The position numbers were made by a program, and so were the translations under genes. From Aminobacter sp. HY435 (GTDB lineage: Bacteria; Pseudomonadota; Alphaproteobacteria; Rhizobiales; Rhizobiaceae): a stretch of 64,000 nucleotides of DNA. Position 1 is the first letter of the stretch. Each line of letters begins with the position of its first letter. Below are positions 36,024 through 45,594 of the stretch, piece by piece. The notes under the pieces are model-generated. The model was given only the letters and a program-made list of their open reading frames with translations. It had not been told where the DNA came from and ran no database searches. The stretch is taken from the NCBI RefSeq assembly GCF_027568395.1, contig NZ_JANKZL010000001.1:248001-312000 (forward strand). The letters are read 5' to 3'.

Positions 36024-37895
36024 TCAGATGCTCGGCGCGCGCACCGCTTCGGTCCTGGCGATCGCATCTTTCAGCCTGGCGTCGCGGTCGTAGACGTCGC
36101 CAAAATACTCGACCTTGCCGCCGAGTTCCGGCCAGGCCGTAAAGTAGGCGACGTAGACCGGGATCTTGCGCGATACCTTTTCGGACGAATGGCCCTGCTT
36201 GAGCTTGTCGGCGATGTGAGCGACGTCCGTGCCAAGAACCGCAGCAGCCATGCCGCGCGGATCGGACAGGCGGATGCAGCCATGACTGAAGGCGCGGCTG
36301 TCGCGGTCGAAAAGCGCCTTCTGCGGCGTGTCGTGCATGTAGATGGCGTGCTTGTTGGGGAACAGGATCTTGAGTTCGCCCAGCGCATTGGCCTCGCTCG
36401 GTGCCTGGCGCACGCTGTAGGGAACCTTGGCCCCGTACTGCCCCCAGTCGATCGCCGAGGACGGAATGCGCTTGCCACGCGAATCGGTGACCTCGTAGCC
36501 GGCCCGGTCGAGATAGCTGGGATCATTGCGCAGGCGCGGCAGCATCTCGTTGACGATGATCGACTGCGGCACGCCCCAATAGGGGTTGTAGTCGACCTGC
36601 TCGATTTCGTCCTGGAAGAAGCTGGTCTGGTTGGTGGTCTTGCCGATCACCGTTTTCATCTTCAGCTTCTCTGTACCGCCGTCGATGAAACTCGCGGTGT
36701 AGGCCGGCTGGTTGATGAACACCCGTGGACTGCCGAGATCCGATGGCAGCCAGCGGATCTGCTCGAGCGCCACCAGAACCTTGTCGAGCCTGTCGGCCCT
36801 CGACGTGCCGGCGAGCGTCGCCACCGTGCGCGGGCCGATGACGCCGTCCGGCTTCAGCCCTGCCCGCTTCTGTACCGCCTCCATCAGCGGCACGAGATCA
36901 GCGGTATAGACCTCGCTGTCGACCTGACGCGCCAGGAGTTCGCCGAACTCCCCGCCCAGCTCGTCATCGAGGTCGCGCGCGATCAGATGCAGCAGCTTGG
37001 GCAGCTCGGCGCTTGTCTCGCCCGGCTTCAGCAGCAGCTTCGGGTCGACGACGATATCGTTTTCCTCGCTCGCCCGCAGCGCCTCGAGTTCGACGCGCAG
37101 CGCCTGGTATTCCGGGTTCTTCGGGTGAAGGCCTTCAAGTGTGGCGCGCGCGTCCGAAGCAGCGCCCAACCCCTTCAGCAGCCCCACCATGTCGAGCGGC
37201 TTGGGCGCGAAGTCGTAGTAGCCGGAGATGCGGTTGGGGTCGATCCGGCCGTCCTGCGCGTCATGCGCGTAGCGCAGCACGCGCGCCGACAGGGCCATCT
37301 CGAAACGGATCAGCGCCTTCATGCGCGCAGTGGTATCGGCCATGTCGTAGCCGGCCGGCGGCACCGCAACGGCATAGTCGGCGCTGTGCAGACCGTGGCT
37401 CGCCGCGTCGCCCAGCACGCGGACGGAGTCTTCCGCGCGGCTGTTGGCCGACTGGCCGGTCACCCAGATGAAATCGGGGCTTGCCGAATAATGGTCGACA
37501 AGCGCCTTGGCGATGTCGCGCTCGGCAAGAAGGTCGAACTCTGTGAGCCCGGCCAGCGCCTCCCGAAATGCGGTGCCGGAAAGCGATGGCTCGAGCGACA
37601 CCGACTGGGCGGCGGCGTTCAGCTTGGAAAAATCGACCGGCACCAGTTGGTCTGTCTTGTAGGTGTAGTAGGACGGAGCACTGATCTTCGCCGGCGCCGC
37701 GCGCTTCGGCGCCTTTTTCGGCGCCGGCGGGAACTCGCCGTGCGGCTGGCGCATCGGCCTGGAATTGCGGCTGTTGCCGCCAAACAGGATATCGAAGAGG
37801 TTTTGCGCGCTCGCATCGGGCGCGCCCATCGCAAGGATCGCGGCAAGCGCCACCAAGGGCAGCGAAACCGGCTTCTTCAGGAAAGCACTTTTCAT
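36024..37895 (-). CDS. L,D-transpeptidase (YcbB/LdtD-like) with peptidoglycan-binding domain
   Basis: About 623 residues from ATG 37895, the start giving a clean signal peptide ending in ASAQ; ATG 37922 has a better GGGGAG site and would add nine residues. Segments: signal, Arg/Pro-rich stretch, scaffold domain (about 70-330), peptidoglycan-binding domain with [16 protein letters not shown] near 370, YkuD domain with [26 protein letters not shown] near 525 (active-site Cys in SHGCIR). It forms 3-3 cross-links in murein. Hyphomicrobiales rely heavily on L,D-transpeptidases for polar growth. Confidence 0.92.
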   Translation of the reverse strand: MKSAFLKKPVSLPLVALAAILAMGAPDASAQNLFDILFGGNSRNSRPMRQPHGEFPPAPKKAPKRAAPAKISAPSYYTYKTDQLVPVDFSKLNAAAQSVSLEPSLSGTAFREALAGLTEFDLLAERDIAKALVDHYSASPDFIWVTGQSANSRAEDSVRVLGDAASHGLHSADYAVAVPPAGYDMADTTARMKALIRFEMALSARVLRYAHDAQDGRIDPNRISGYYDFAPKPLDMVGLLKGLGAASDARATLEGLHPKNPEYQALRVELEALRASEENDIVVDPKLLLKPGETSAELPKLLHLIARDLDDELGGEFGELLARQVDSEVYTADLVPLMEAVQKRAGLKPDGVIGPRTVATLAGTSRADRLDKVLVALEQIRWLPSDLGSPRVFINQPAYTASFIDGGTEKLKMKTVIGKTTNQTSFFQDEIEQVDYNPYWGVPQSIIVNEMLPRLRNDPSYLDRAGYEVTDSRGKRIPSSAIDWGQYGAKVPYSVRQAPSEANALGELKILFPNKHAIYMHDTPQKALFDRDSRAFSHGCIRLSDPRGMAAAVLGTDVAHIADKLKQGHSSEKVSRKIPVYVAYFTAWPELGGKVEYFGDVYDRDARLKDAIARTEAVRAPSI

Positions 37896-38165
37896 AAAAA
37901 CACCCGTCCCCGTCGGAAACATGGTCTGGAATCTCCCCATGCGCCGATCGAGGATTTCCTGTCGCCGAATGGCGGATGTAAGGCGCGACTGCATCGATTC
38001 ATACTGATAACGTTAAGCTTCCATAAATTTCCCGGTCGCTGTTGCAGAACAGTTTCACATCAGCGTGAACTTGTGGACCATGCTGGCACAATTCGCGAAG
38101 GGTGACACCAGCGGCCTGTTCATGCGAAAGCTTGGTCGGGCAAGACGAGATGACGCGAGGTCAAG

Positions 38166-38561
38166 TTGAAGAAGGGCTACAGGCAACTGCTCGATGAAGC
38201 CAACGCGGTGGTCGAGGTCGTCTCTCCCGAGGCGGCGGCAACGCTGCTCGACGATCCCGGAACGGTGTTCGTCGACCTGCGCGACCCGCGCGAACTGCAG
38301 CGCGACGGCGCAATTCCCGGTGCCCAGCATTGCCCGCGCGGCATGCTGGAATTCTGGATCGACCCTGACAGCCCCTACCACAAGGCGTTCTTTTCCAGCG
38401 GCAAGAGCTTCGTTTTCTTTTGCGCCGGTGGCTGGCGTTCGGCGCTTGCGGCCAAGACCGCCGGCGACATGGGACTGGAGCCGGTGAAGCACGTCCTCGG
38501 CGGCTTCTCCGCCTGGCGCGACGCTGGCCTTCCCATTGTGCCCGCATCGAAGAAGGCATGA
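38166..38561 (+). CDS. Rhodanese-like sulfurtransferase
   Basis: 131 residues from TTG 38166 with GAGG ahead; no in-frame ATG gives a full domain. The active-site loop FFCAGGWRSALAA (Cys near residue 86) and the end LGGFSAWRDAGLP are typical of single-domain rhodaneses. It likely transfers sulfane sulfur to a thiol acceptor. It converges on the alpha/beta hydrolase gene, stops 6 bases apart. Confidence 0.9.
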   Translation: MKKGYRQLLDEANAVVEVVSPEAAATLLDDPGTVFVDLRDPRELQRDGAIPGAQHCPRGMLEFWIDPDSPYHKAFFSSGKSFVFFCAGGWRSALAAKTAGDMGLEPVKHVLGGFSAWRDAGLPIVPASKKA

Positions 38562-38567
38562 AGGAGA

Positions 38568-39476
38568 CTACTGCACGTATTCAGGGACTAGCCGGTCGGT
38601 GACGAAATCGATGGCCGTGCGCACGACTGTCGCGTCGGACAGAATGCGCCGATGCCCGAGCCCGTCGGCCCAGAACATCCTGACATGATTGCCCGCAGCT
38701 GCCATCGCATGCGCCTCGGCCGCAGGCACCTCATGGTCGTCGGGCGCATGCATCACCATGACGGGGATCGGCAAGCGCGCCAGCAGGCGCGAACTGACGA
38801 ACTGCGCGAGCGGTCGGCCGGTGACGCGCTCGACCTGCTGCTCCATCGCCTTCTGCGTGCGCGCGCCGAGATCGAGATAGCGGCCGAACTCCTCAAACAG
38901 CCGGGGCATCGAATTGGGCGCGGCGATCAGCACCAGCCGCTCGGCTGGAACAGCCGCGAAACCGCTCACGGTTCCGGCCGCCGCATTGACGGCGATGGCT
39001 CCGCCGAACGAATGGCCGACAATCGCTGCGAACGGTCCGAACCATTGCCCGGCGAGGCTGACGGCTTCGACGGCCTTGCCCATGTCCAGCGCCCTGCCCG
39101 GCGAGCCGCCATGGCCTGGCAGGTCGAGCGAAACAACCTTATGTCCGGCGCTGACATATCCCTCGATCAGTGCGCGCATGTACTCGGTTCGAGAGCGCCA
39201 GCCATGTATCATCAGGACGGTGCCCTTCGAGCGCATCTGCCGGGGCCGGAATTCGTGCACCGCGACACAACCGGCGGACGTCTTGATTCGGTGATGACGG
39301 GCCTCCGACATGAAGGCGGAGGCGCGACCGATGGCGCGCCTTTCGCCGTCCGACAGGCTTCGCTGCGGCGGCGTGCGTCGGAACAATTCGAATGCCGCCC
39401 GCCCGGCAAGCCGCGGCGAAACAACCTCGCCAACGCCGACAAGGCCGCGGATGACCTTAAGCCCGATTGATGCCAT
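38568..39476 (-). CDS. Alpha/beta hydrolase
   Basis: 302 residues. HGWRSRT gives the oxyanion hole near residue 90; the nucleophile elbow is GHSFGG near 152; acid APDDHEV near 250; His GLGHRRIL near 275. An N-terminal ~60-residue segment precedes the fold. It shares a divergent intergenic region containing two MarR-type operators with the MarR gene, so the regulator probably controls it. Substrate unknown. Confidence 0.87.
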   Translation of the reverse strand: MASIGLKVIRGLVGVGEVVSPRLAGRAAFELFRRTPPQRSLSDGERRAIGRASAFMSEARHHRIKTSAGCVAVHEFRPRQMRSKGTVLMIHGWRSRTEYMRALIEGYVSAGHKVVSLDLPGHGGSPGRALDMGKAVEAVSLAGQWFGPFAAIVGHSFGGAIAVNAAAGTVSGFAAVPAERLVLIAAPNSMPRLFEEFGRYLDLGARTQKAMEQQVERVTGRPLAQFVSSRLLARLPIPVMVMHAPDDHEVPAAEAHAMAAAGNHVRMFWADGLGHRRILSDATVVRTAIDFVTDRLVPEYVQ

Positions 39477-39495
39477 AGTGATCGTCCATCCATCA

Positions 39496-39529
39496 GTTCA
39501 ATCATGAACATAATAGTTCAATCATGAAC
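39496..39529. promoter_or_regulatory. Two tandem MarR-type operators
   Basis: GTTCA-ATCA-TGAAC occurs twice (39496-39509 and 39516-39529), starts 20 bases apart. The second overlaps the MarR start codon at 39524. Both lie between the divergent hydrolase (start 39476) and MarR genes, so one regulator could control both. Confidence 0.75.
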
Positions 39530-39973
39530 AATAAGCAAGATTTGTCGTGGGACAACCCGCGGTTCCGGAATTGGGTTGCGGTCGCGAAAGCGTGCCATTC
39601 GATGGAGCGCGCGCTGGCGCAGGCGCTGCAGCCCTTTGATCTCAAGCCGGCGCAGCTCGACGTGCTGATGAACCTCTACCGCCACCCCGACATGTCGCAG
39701 CACGACCTTGCCCGCAAGCTGCTGGTCGGGCGCTCGAACATCACCATGCTCCTGCCTCAACTCGAAAAGCGGGCGCTCGTCCACCGCGAGGCCGATGCCA
39801 AGGATCGACGTGTCATGCGGCTCAGGCTGAGCGCCGATGGCGAAGCGCTGCTCCTGCGGGCGCTGAAGGCCTATGGCGGGCTAATCGAAAAAGCGATGAG
39901 CGCTTCGACACCGGAACAATGCGACATGATTGGTGCGCATATGCAGCGCGTCGCCGAGGCGCTGAAGGAATAG
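39524..39973 (+). CDS. MarR-family transcriptional regulator
   Basis: 149 residues. The winged helix is visible in QLDVLMNLYRHPDMSQHDLARKLLVGRSNITMLL near residue 45, and the wing in KRALVHREADAKDRRVMRLRLSADG. No Shine-Dalgarno sequence precedes ATG 39524, which sits inside the second operator copy. Translation may be leaderless, or the start may be later, but no later ATG keeps the N-terminal helix. Likely autorepressor and repressor of the divergent hydrolase. Confidence 0.9.
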   Translation: MNNKQDLSWDNPRFRNWVAVAKACHSMERALAQALQPFDLKPAQLDVLMNLYRHPDMSQHDLARKLLVGRSNITMLLPQLEKRALVHREADAKDRRVMRLRLSADGEALLLRALKAYGGLIEKAMSASTPEQCDMIGAHMQRVAEALKE

Positions 39974-40024
39974 GCCGCAATCGCCGCGAGCGACCTATCC
40001 AACGCCTTGAGAGCCAACGCTGCG

Positions 40025-40909
40025 CTAGGCCGTGACGTTGGCCGTCCGCCTGCCCCGCTGCGGCGCGGGCTTGGCAAGCGACCTGACGTAGCCGAGCGCG
40101 GCAGCGCCCAGGCCAGTAGCCAGCACCCACCACGCCGGGCGGATGGAGTAGGAAAACTGCAGATTGGCGTTGAGGACCCGGCTGACGGGAACGCCCGTCG
40201 CCAGGCCGTACCACGCAGCCTCCACGAGCACCGTCGCCAACGCCGCGCCAACCGCAAGCGCCACAAGGACCAGCGGCGAGGTCAGCGCATAGCCGCGCCA
40301 GTGCGCGAGACGATAGAGCATCAACAGCACGAACAAGCCGGCCATCAGCGTCGGCTGGTAGACATCGGCCTTGGATTGCATGAAGAAATGCAGCGCGGCC
40401 AGGATGCCGATGGCGTAGACGACCTTGTGCAGCCTGTTCCAGTTCGCGCCGAGCTTTCTGATCGCCGCATCGGTCGAGGTGGCGCCAAGCACGCCAAGGC
40501 CGAGCAGCGCAACGAAACCGATGGTCAGGTAAATGCGCAGGACGATCTCGCTCGCCACCCGGAGCACGTCCCAGTTCATGTCGAAAAAATACAGGGTCAG
40601 GTGCGCCAGCGCGTAGCAGAGCGCGGCGATGCCCAGCATGCGGCGGACCTGGATCAGCTTCGGCCATTGCCCGATGCGCCGCAGCGGCGTCACCGCCAGC
40701 GACAACAGCACGAACCGGATAGCCCAGTCGCCGGTGAAATGGATGGCGGCCGAATAAGGCCGCGGCCCGAGGATTCCGCCGGTCGGCGCCACCGATGGGA
40801 ATCCTGTCGCGGCGTAATAGGCAAGCAAAAGCGCCGGCGTCAGCGTGCCCACCAGCACGGCAGCTTTCAGCGGCGAGAATTTTCCGGCGCGGTCAGTCCA
40901 GGGCTTCAT
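40025..40909 (-). CDS. msrQ: Protein-methionine-sulfoxide reductase heme-binding subunit MsrQ
   Basis: 294 residues from ATG 40909. Six or more membrane helices with the YedZ/MsrQ heme-ligand histidines (FTGDWAIRFVLLSLAVTPLRR near residue 58, AHLTLYFFDM near 105, HKVVYAIGILAALHFFMQSKADVYQP near 162). A C-terminal extension carries three further helices. It passes electrons from quinones to periplasmic MsrP, which repairs oxidised methionines. The partner msrP is not next to it in this window. Confidence 0.88.
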   Translation of the reverse strand: MKPWTDRAGKFSPLKAAVLVGTLTPALLLAYYAATGFPSVAPTGGILGPRPYSAAIHFTGDWAIRFVLLSLAVTPLRRIGQWPKLIQVRRMLGIAALCYALAHLTLYFFDMNWDVLRVASEIVLRIYLTIGFVALLGLGVLGATSTDAAIRKLGANWNRLHKVVYAIGILAALHFFMQSKADVYQPTLMAGLFVLLMLYRLAHWRGYALTSPLVLVALAVGAALATVLVEAAWYGLATGVPVSRVLNANLQFSYSIRPAWWVLATGLGAAALGYVRSLAKPAPQRGRRTANVTA

Positions 40910-41018
40910 GCGAAAACGGCTCCCAACTCTGTGCTGGTATACGTCGCCATCGCTGCCGAAGTTACATCGCGGCAATCACTTTGTTTTGAGGCCAGCGGCA
41001 TCGACCGGTGGCCTGAGC

Positions 41019-41630
41019 CTACCACATCGATGTCTTGGCGCGCTCAGGCCACTCGCGGTCATAGGCCCCGCCATCGATATTGGCTCGGCTGGTCACGGCA
41101 AGGATTTGTCCTGGCGTCGGCAACGACTTTGGATCGGCGTGGCGTTCCGGGTTCCACAGTTCGGATCGGATGATGGCGCGGGCGCACTGGAAATAGACCG
41201 CGTCGACCTCGATCACCGTGACCGAGCGCGCCGGCTTGCCTTCGACGCTGAACGATGCACACAGCTCGGGGTCGACGGTGATATGAGCGCGCCCGTTGAC
41301 GCGCAGCGTCGTACCCGACCCCGGCACCAGGAACAGAAGCGCCACCCTCGGATCCCTGATGATGTTCTTGAGCGAATCGGCCCGGTTGTTGCCGCGGCGG
41401 TCCGGCATCATCAACGTGCGTGGATCGTCGATGCGGACGAAACCGGCGAGATCGCCGCGCGGCGAGCAGTCCAGCCCTTCCGGGCCGCTGGTCGCCAGCG
41501 ACACGAATGGCGATGCCTCGATGAAAGCCGCATATTCGGGAATGATGTGGTCGAGTTCCTTCACCAGCGACGTTTCGCCGGGAAGACCATAGAGCGCCTC
41601 GAGCTGTTCAACCGTCTCAATCACCGCCAT
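41019..41630 (-). CDS. FMN-dependent PPOX-type flavoprotein
   Basis: 203 residues. The split-barrel pattern SPFVSLATSGPEGLDCSPRGD near residue 45 and MPDRRGNNRADSL near 75, then VNGRAHI, fit the MSMEG_1061-like group of pyridoxamine-phosphate-oxidase-related flavoproteins. The real substrate is unknown. It starts on the minus strand downstream of the DUF971 gene (62 bases). Confidence 0.87.
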   Translation of the reverse strand: MAVIETVEQLEALYGLPGETSLVKELDHIIPEYAAFIEASPFVSLATSGPEGLDCSPRGDLAGFVRIDDPRTLMMPDRRGNNRADSLKNIIRDPRVALLFLVPGSGTTLRVNGRAHITVDPELCASFSVEGKPARSVTVIEVDAVYFQCARAIIRSELWNPERHADPKSLPTPGQILAVTSRANIDGGAYDREWPERAKTSMW

Positions 41631-41692
41631 CGTCCTGCCTTTCGCTGTTTGCGCGGTTCTTAGCCGACAAGTGTGAACTGGCGACGACGGCT

Positions 41693-42046
41693 CTATTTGT
41701 CGCGGGAAAGGCCTTTCTCAGCCAACTCGTCAAGATAACCCTGCCAGCGCACGCCTTGCTCGTGACCGAGCGTATGCAGGTAGTTCCAGGTGAAGATGCC
41801 GGTGTCGTGGAAATCGTCAAAGGTGATGCGCACGGCGTAGTTGCCCACCGGCTCGATCTTGAGGATCGCGACGTTGCGCTTGCCAGGCACCGTCACCCGC
41901 TGTTCGGGCGAATGACCCTGCACTTCCGCCGACGGCGACAGCACGCGAAGCAGCTCCGCCGGCAGCTCGAACGGAGCGTGGTTCGGGAAGGTCACAGTTA
42001 ACAGCTTGCGATCCTTGGAGACCCTGAGTTCCTTTGGCGCCGACAT
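41693..42046 (-). CDS. DUF971 (gamma-butyrobetaine hydroxylase-like N-terminal) protein
   Basis: 117 residues from ATG 42046 with GGGGAG upstream. The pattern FDDFHDTGIFTWNYLHTLG near residue 85, preceded by KRNVAILKIEPVGNYAVRI, is DUF971. Members are small zinc-binding-like proteins, some fused to Mrp-type iron-sulfur carriers; a role in Fe-S metabolism is only inferred. It is the first gene of a minus-strand run with the flavoprotein. Confidence 0.88.
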   Translation of the reverse strand: MSAPKELRVSKDRKLLTVTFPNHAPFELPAELLRVLSPSAEVQGHSPEQRVTVPGKRNVAILKIEPVGNYAVRITFDDFHDTGIFTWNYLHTLGHEQGVRWQGYLDELAEKGLSRDK

Positions 42047-42435
42047 ATCCGCTCCCCTTGAAGACATCTCCGGTTACGCCGAAACCGCGCCAAATGGCAA
42101 GCATGCCCTGCCCTCGCCAGCGTATGGCCTGTGCCTCGCGGCGAGGACTCCCCTGCAGTGTCAGCGCTGGCGCTTGCGGCAATGACCGGCGCGCGCCATC
42201 GACGATTGCTCCAATGCCAGCAACTCGAATGCGACGGAGGCGACACCAGGTGCCCGGTTCCGGCCGCAAACTGACAGGCGCTCCGGTTCTGAAAAATGCA
42301 ATACTGCTGACAATGAGGACGCGCATTGTCCAAATGTTGCCTGAAATCGCCCTTCGGGCTTGAAGGGGAAGGTTTTTTGAACGACATGAAAGAGTGCGGT
42401 CCGGGAAACCGCCTGCGGGAGTGAGCAAAGGCGAA
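42047..42435. other. 389-base intergenic region, no supported gene
   Basis: Divergent region between the DUF971 gene and moaA. It contains small dyads (CCTCG-CGG-CGAGG near 42137, GCCC-TTC-GGGC near 42350), but I cannot recognise the molybdenum-cofactor riboswitch core. The moaA promoter should be within its right half. Confidence 0.5.
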
Positions 42436-43446
42436 ATGGAAAAGCACGGCAGCAACATGATCGACCCGTTCGGGCGTGCGATTTCTTATCTGCGCGTGTC
42501 GGTGACCGACCGCTGCGATTTCCGCTGCACCTATTGCATGGCCGAGGACATGGCCTTCCTACCCAAGAAGGACCTGCTGTCGCTGGAAGAGCTCGACCGC
42601 CTCTGCACCGTGTTCATCGAAAAGGGCGTCAGGAAGCTGCGCCTCACTGGCGGCGAGCCACTGGTCCGCAAGAACATCATGCACCTGGTGCGCCAAATTT
42701 CCCGGCATCTCGACAGCGGCGCGCTGGAAGAGCTGACGCTGACGACCAACGGCTCGCAGCTGTCGCGTTTCGCGCGGGAATTGGCCGATTGCGGCGTCAA
42801 GCGCATCAACGTTTCGCTCGACACCCTCGACCCCGAGAAGTTTCACGCGATCACCCGCTGGGGTCAGCTTGCAAAGGTGCTGGAAGGCATCGACGCCGCC
42901 CAGGCAGCAGGGCTCCACGTCAAGATCAATGCGGTTGCCCTTAAGGGCTTCAACGACGCCGAAATCCCGGAAATGCTGCGCTGGGCTAACGGCCGCGGCA
43001 TGGACCTGACCGTCATCGAAACCATGCCGATGGGTGAGATCGACGCCGATCGCACCGACCAGTACCTGCCGTTGTCGCTGCTCAGGGCCAGTCTCGAACG
43101 CCAGTTCACCCTCACCGATATTCCATTCAAGACGGGCGGGCCAGCGCGTTATGTCGATGTCGCCGAGACCGGCGGCAAGCTCGGCTTCATCACGCCGATG
43201 ACGCATAATTTCTGCGAGAGCTGCAATCGCGTCCGCCTGACCTGCACCGGCACGCTCTACATGTGCCTCGGCCAGGACGATGCCGCCGATCTCAGAACGC
43301 CCTTGCGCGTCTCGGAAGGCAACGAACTGCTGGCAGCAGCGATCGACGAGGCGATCGGCCGCAAGCCCAAGGGACATGATTTCGTCATCGACCGCCGCAC
43401 GAACCGACCGTCCGTGTCACGCCATATGAGCGTCACGGGAGGCTGA
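42436..43446 (+). CDS. moaA: GTP 3',8-cyclase (molybdenum cofactor biosynthesis)
   Basis: 336 residues from ATG 42436 with AAAGG upstream; ATG 42457 is a possible alternative. Radical-SAM cluster CDFRCTYC near residue 27, SAM-binding GGEPLVRK near 72, second cluster cysteines [18 protein letters not shown] near 260, and the C-terminal Gly-Gly tail required for activity. It converts GTP into 3',8-cyclo-GTP, the first step toward molybdopterin. mobA and mobB lie 1.5 kb downstream on the same strand. Confidence 0.96.
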   Translation: MEKHGSNMIDPFGRAISYLRVSVTDRCDFRCTYCMAEDMAFLPKKDLLSLEELDRLCTVFIEKGVRKLRLTGGEPLVRKNIMHLVRQISRHLDSGALEELTLTTNGSQLSRFARELADCGVKRINVSLDTLDPEKFHAITRWGQLAKVLEGIDAAQAAGLHVKINAVALKGFNDAEIPEMLRWANGRGMDLTVIETMPMGEIDADRTDQYLPLSLLRASLERQFTLTDIPFKTGGPARYVDVAETGGKLGFITPMTHNFCESCNRVRLTCTGTLYMCLGQDDAADLRTPLRVSEGNELLAAAIDEAIGRKPKGHDFVIDRRTNRPSVSRHMSVTGG

Positions 43447-43498
43447 ACGAAGCTGTTTTCGTTCGGCGGCCATGGCAGGATACCCAAGGAGGACTGGC

Positions 43499-43969
43499 AT
43501 GGCTTATCGGCCTAGCATGTTTTTGCCCGCTGCAGTGCTCCTGTTGGCGATTGCCGCGCCTGCGGCGGCCAAGCCGTTCATCTACACCAATGCGCGCTTT
43601 GGCACTTCGGTGACCTTCCCCGCGGAAGTGTTCACCGGCAAGGCCGACGAACCGGCCAATGGCGACGGACTGACCTGGCTTGCGCCCGACGGTGCGAGCC
43701 TTGCGGCATACGGCTCCTACAACGCCCTCGAACAAACACCCGAACAGCTGGCGGATTTCAGTTCCGAAGGCTTGGACGTGAGCTTTCGCAAGGTGGGCAA
43801 GAATTGGGTGGTGCTGTCAGGTCGCGACGGCGCGAACATCTTCTATCAGCGTTTCGAATATGGCAGAAACGGCGTGATCCATGCCTTTCTGCTCAAGTAT
43901 CCCGCGACGGCCAAGGCGAAATACGATCCACTTGTCCGCAGCATCGCCGAAAGCCTCAACGGCCCCTGA
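43499..43969 (+). CDS. Secreted protein of unknown function
   Basis: 156 residues from ATG 43499 with a strong AAGGAGG. A signal peptide (about 1-24, ending PAAAK) precedes a domain of about 130 residues with YGSYNALEQTPEQLADF and FYQRFEYGRNGVIHAFLLKYP near the end, the pattern of periplasmic proteins that sometimes precede transporters. I do not recognise a function. It sits between moaA and the EamA gene, all on the plus strand. Confidence 0.75.
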   Translation: MAYRPSMFLPAAVLLLAIAAPAAAKPFIYTNARFGTSVTFPAEVFTGKADEPANGDGLTWLAPDGASLAAYGSYNALEQTPEQLADFSSEGLDVSFRKVGKNWVVLSGRDGANIFYQRFEYGRNGVIHAFLLKYPATAKAKYDPLVRSIAESLNGP

Positions 43970-44062
43970 AGCGGAACGAGCAACGCTGGTCCATGCAATT
44001 GGGATTGCTGTTTTCGGCAGCCCTGCTTAAGCCTTGGGCAACACGCAGCATGGGATGCTCAA

Positions 44063-44983
44063 TTGCCCCTTTCTTCCAACGTACGCGGCGCGATGTTCAT
44101 GGTCGTCGCGATGGCAGCATTCACGTTCAATGACACGCTGAGCAAGCTGGCGTCACAAGCGATCAATCCGGGTCAGTTGATGCTCGTGCGCGGCCTGTTC
44201 GCGACCGTCCTGATTTGCCTCCTGGCCTGGCAGCAGGGCGCGTTCACGAACGCGCGCCAGAACATGCATCCCATGGTGTTCCTGCGCCTGTTTGGCGAAA
44301 TCGGCGGAACCGTAACCTTCCTCGCCTCCTTGCCTCACCTGCCGCTGGCCAACATATCGGCGGTGCTGCAGGCGCTGCCCCTGGCGGTGACGATGGGAGC
44401 CGCCCTCTTCCTTGGCGAAGGTGTCGGCTGGCGGCGCTGGCTTGCCATTGCGATTGGCTTCAGCGGCGTGTTGATCATCGTGCGGCCGGGCATGGACGGG
44501 TTCAATGCGTTTTCCGTGCTCGCGCTGGTCTCGGTCGCATTTTGTGCGCTGCGCGACCTGGCAACCCGCAAGATCCCGAGCCACATCCCCTCGTTGTTCG
44601 TCTCCGCCGTAACGACCGTCATCATCACCCTGACCGGCGCCCTGACAGTCGTGCCCTTCGGCGGATGGCAGCCATTGTCGCTCGAGCTCATCTTCTACCT
44701 CGCCGGCGCAGCCGTTCTGGTATTGTTTGGCTATCAGTTCGTCATCATGGCGATGCGCGAGGGCGACGTCTCCTTCATCGCGCCGTTCCGCTACACGTCG
44801 TTGCTATGGGCCATCGCCATGACCATCGTTGTGTTCCATGACTTCCCCGACCTGGTGATGCTGGGCGGCGCAGCGATCATCGTCGCCTCCGGCCTCTATT
44901 CGCTGTACCGCGAGAGGGTCGTCGGCAAGGACCGGCCGGCGGCGGAAAGCACCAGCCCCTCGATGGCTCCGGACGGCGTGTGA
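44063..44983 (+). CDS. EamA-family (DMT) transporter
   Basis: 306 residues if the TTG at 44063 is used; ATG 44093 (MFMVVAMAAF) is an equally possible start just ahead of helix 1. Ten membrane helices as two EamA repeats, with the conserved proline-rich PLAVTMGAALFLGEGVGW and the second half repeat RYTSLLWAIAMTIVVF. The substrate (metabolite or amino acid efflux) is not known. Its stop overlaps the mobA start by one base, so it is probably co-transcribed with the molybdenum cofactor genes. Confidence 0.88.
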   Translation: MPLSSNVRGAMFMVVAMAAFTFNDTLSKLASQAINPGQLMLVRGLFATVLICLLAWQQGAFTNARQNMHPMVFLRLFGEIGGTVTFLASLPHLPLANISAVLQALPLAVTMGAALFLGEGVGWRRWLAIAIGFSGVLIIVRPGMDGFNAFSVLALVSVAFCALRDLATRKIPSHIPSLFVSAVTTVIITLTGALTVVPFGGWQPLSLELIFYLAGAAVLVLFGYQFVIMAMREGDVSFIAPFRYTSLLWAIAMTIVVFHDFPDLVMLGGAAIIVASGLYSLYRERVVGKDRPAAESTSPSMAPDGV

Positions 44984-45594
44984 TGACGGTCGCCGGGCTC
45001 ATTCTGGCTGGCGGGCGCTCAAGTCGCATGGCGGGCGCCGACAAGACGCTGATGCCGCTCGCGGGAAAACCTCTTGTGCGGCACGTGCTTGAACGTCTCG
45101 CACCCCAGGCTTCGCCCATCGCCATCAACACCAACGCCGCCGCCGCTTTGTTCTCGGGTTTCGGCGTCGCTGTCATCGGCGACACCATCGCCGGCTTTCA
45201 GGGCCCCCTTGCAGGCGTTCTCGCCGGACTGGAATGGGCGCCCCCGGGGGCAACGCATGTGTTCAGCGTCGCCGCCGACACACCATTCTTCCCCCTCGAC
45301 CTGCGCCAGCGCCTGGAACTTGGCGCGAAACCCGGACGCATCACGGTAGCCGCTTCCGGTGGCCGGATACATCCGACATTTGCGCTCTGGCCTGTCGGTC
45401 TGCGCCAGGAGCTTGCGAGGTTTCTGGAAAGCGGCGATACCCGAAGGGTCATGACTTTCATTGAGCAGGCAGGCATGGACGTGGTTGAATTTCCAACGCA
45501 GCGCGTTGGCCGGACGGCGGTCGATCCGTTCTTCAATATCAACAGGCGCGAGGACCTGGCTGCCGCCGAAGACATGCTTGGCGGGGCAGACTGA
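44983..45594 (+). CDS. mobA: Molybdenum cofactor guanylyltransferase
   Basis: 203 residues from ATG 44983 (TGATG overlap with the EamA stop). Nucleotidyltransferase signature LILAGGRSSRMAGADK near residue 6; the Asp of SVAADTPFFPLDL near 94 coordinates metal; NINRREDL at the end. It adds GMP to molybdopterin, producing MGD, for DMSO-reductase-type enzymes. Its product is not the CMP-form used by CO-dehydrogenase-type enzymes. mobB overlaps by one base. Confidence 0.93.
   Translation: MTVAGLILAGGRSSRMAGADKTLMPLAGKPLVRHVLERLAPQASPIAINTNAAAALFSGFGVAVIGDTIAGFQGPLAGVLAGLEWAPPGATHVFSVAADTPFFPLDLRQRLELGAKPGRITVAASGGRIHPTFALWPVGLRQELARFLESGDTRRVMTFIEQAGMDVVEFPTQRVGRTAVDPFFNINRREDLAAAEDMLGGAD

Noticed and set aside
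35769-38105. A 778-codon plus-strand open frame over the L,D-transpeptidase
   Set aside because: The minus-strand frame has a signal peptide, peptidoglycan-binding and YkuD motifs; the plus-strand one has none.
42047-42435. Molybdenum-cofactor riboswitch upstream of moaA
   Set aside because: I could not find the conserved core; only small unrelated dyads are seen.
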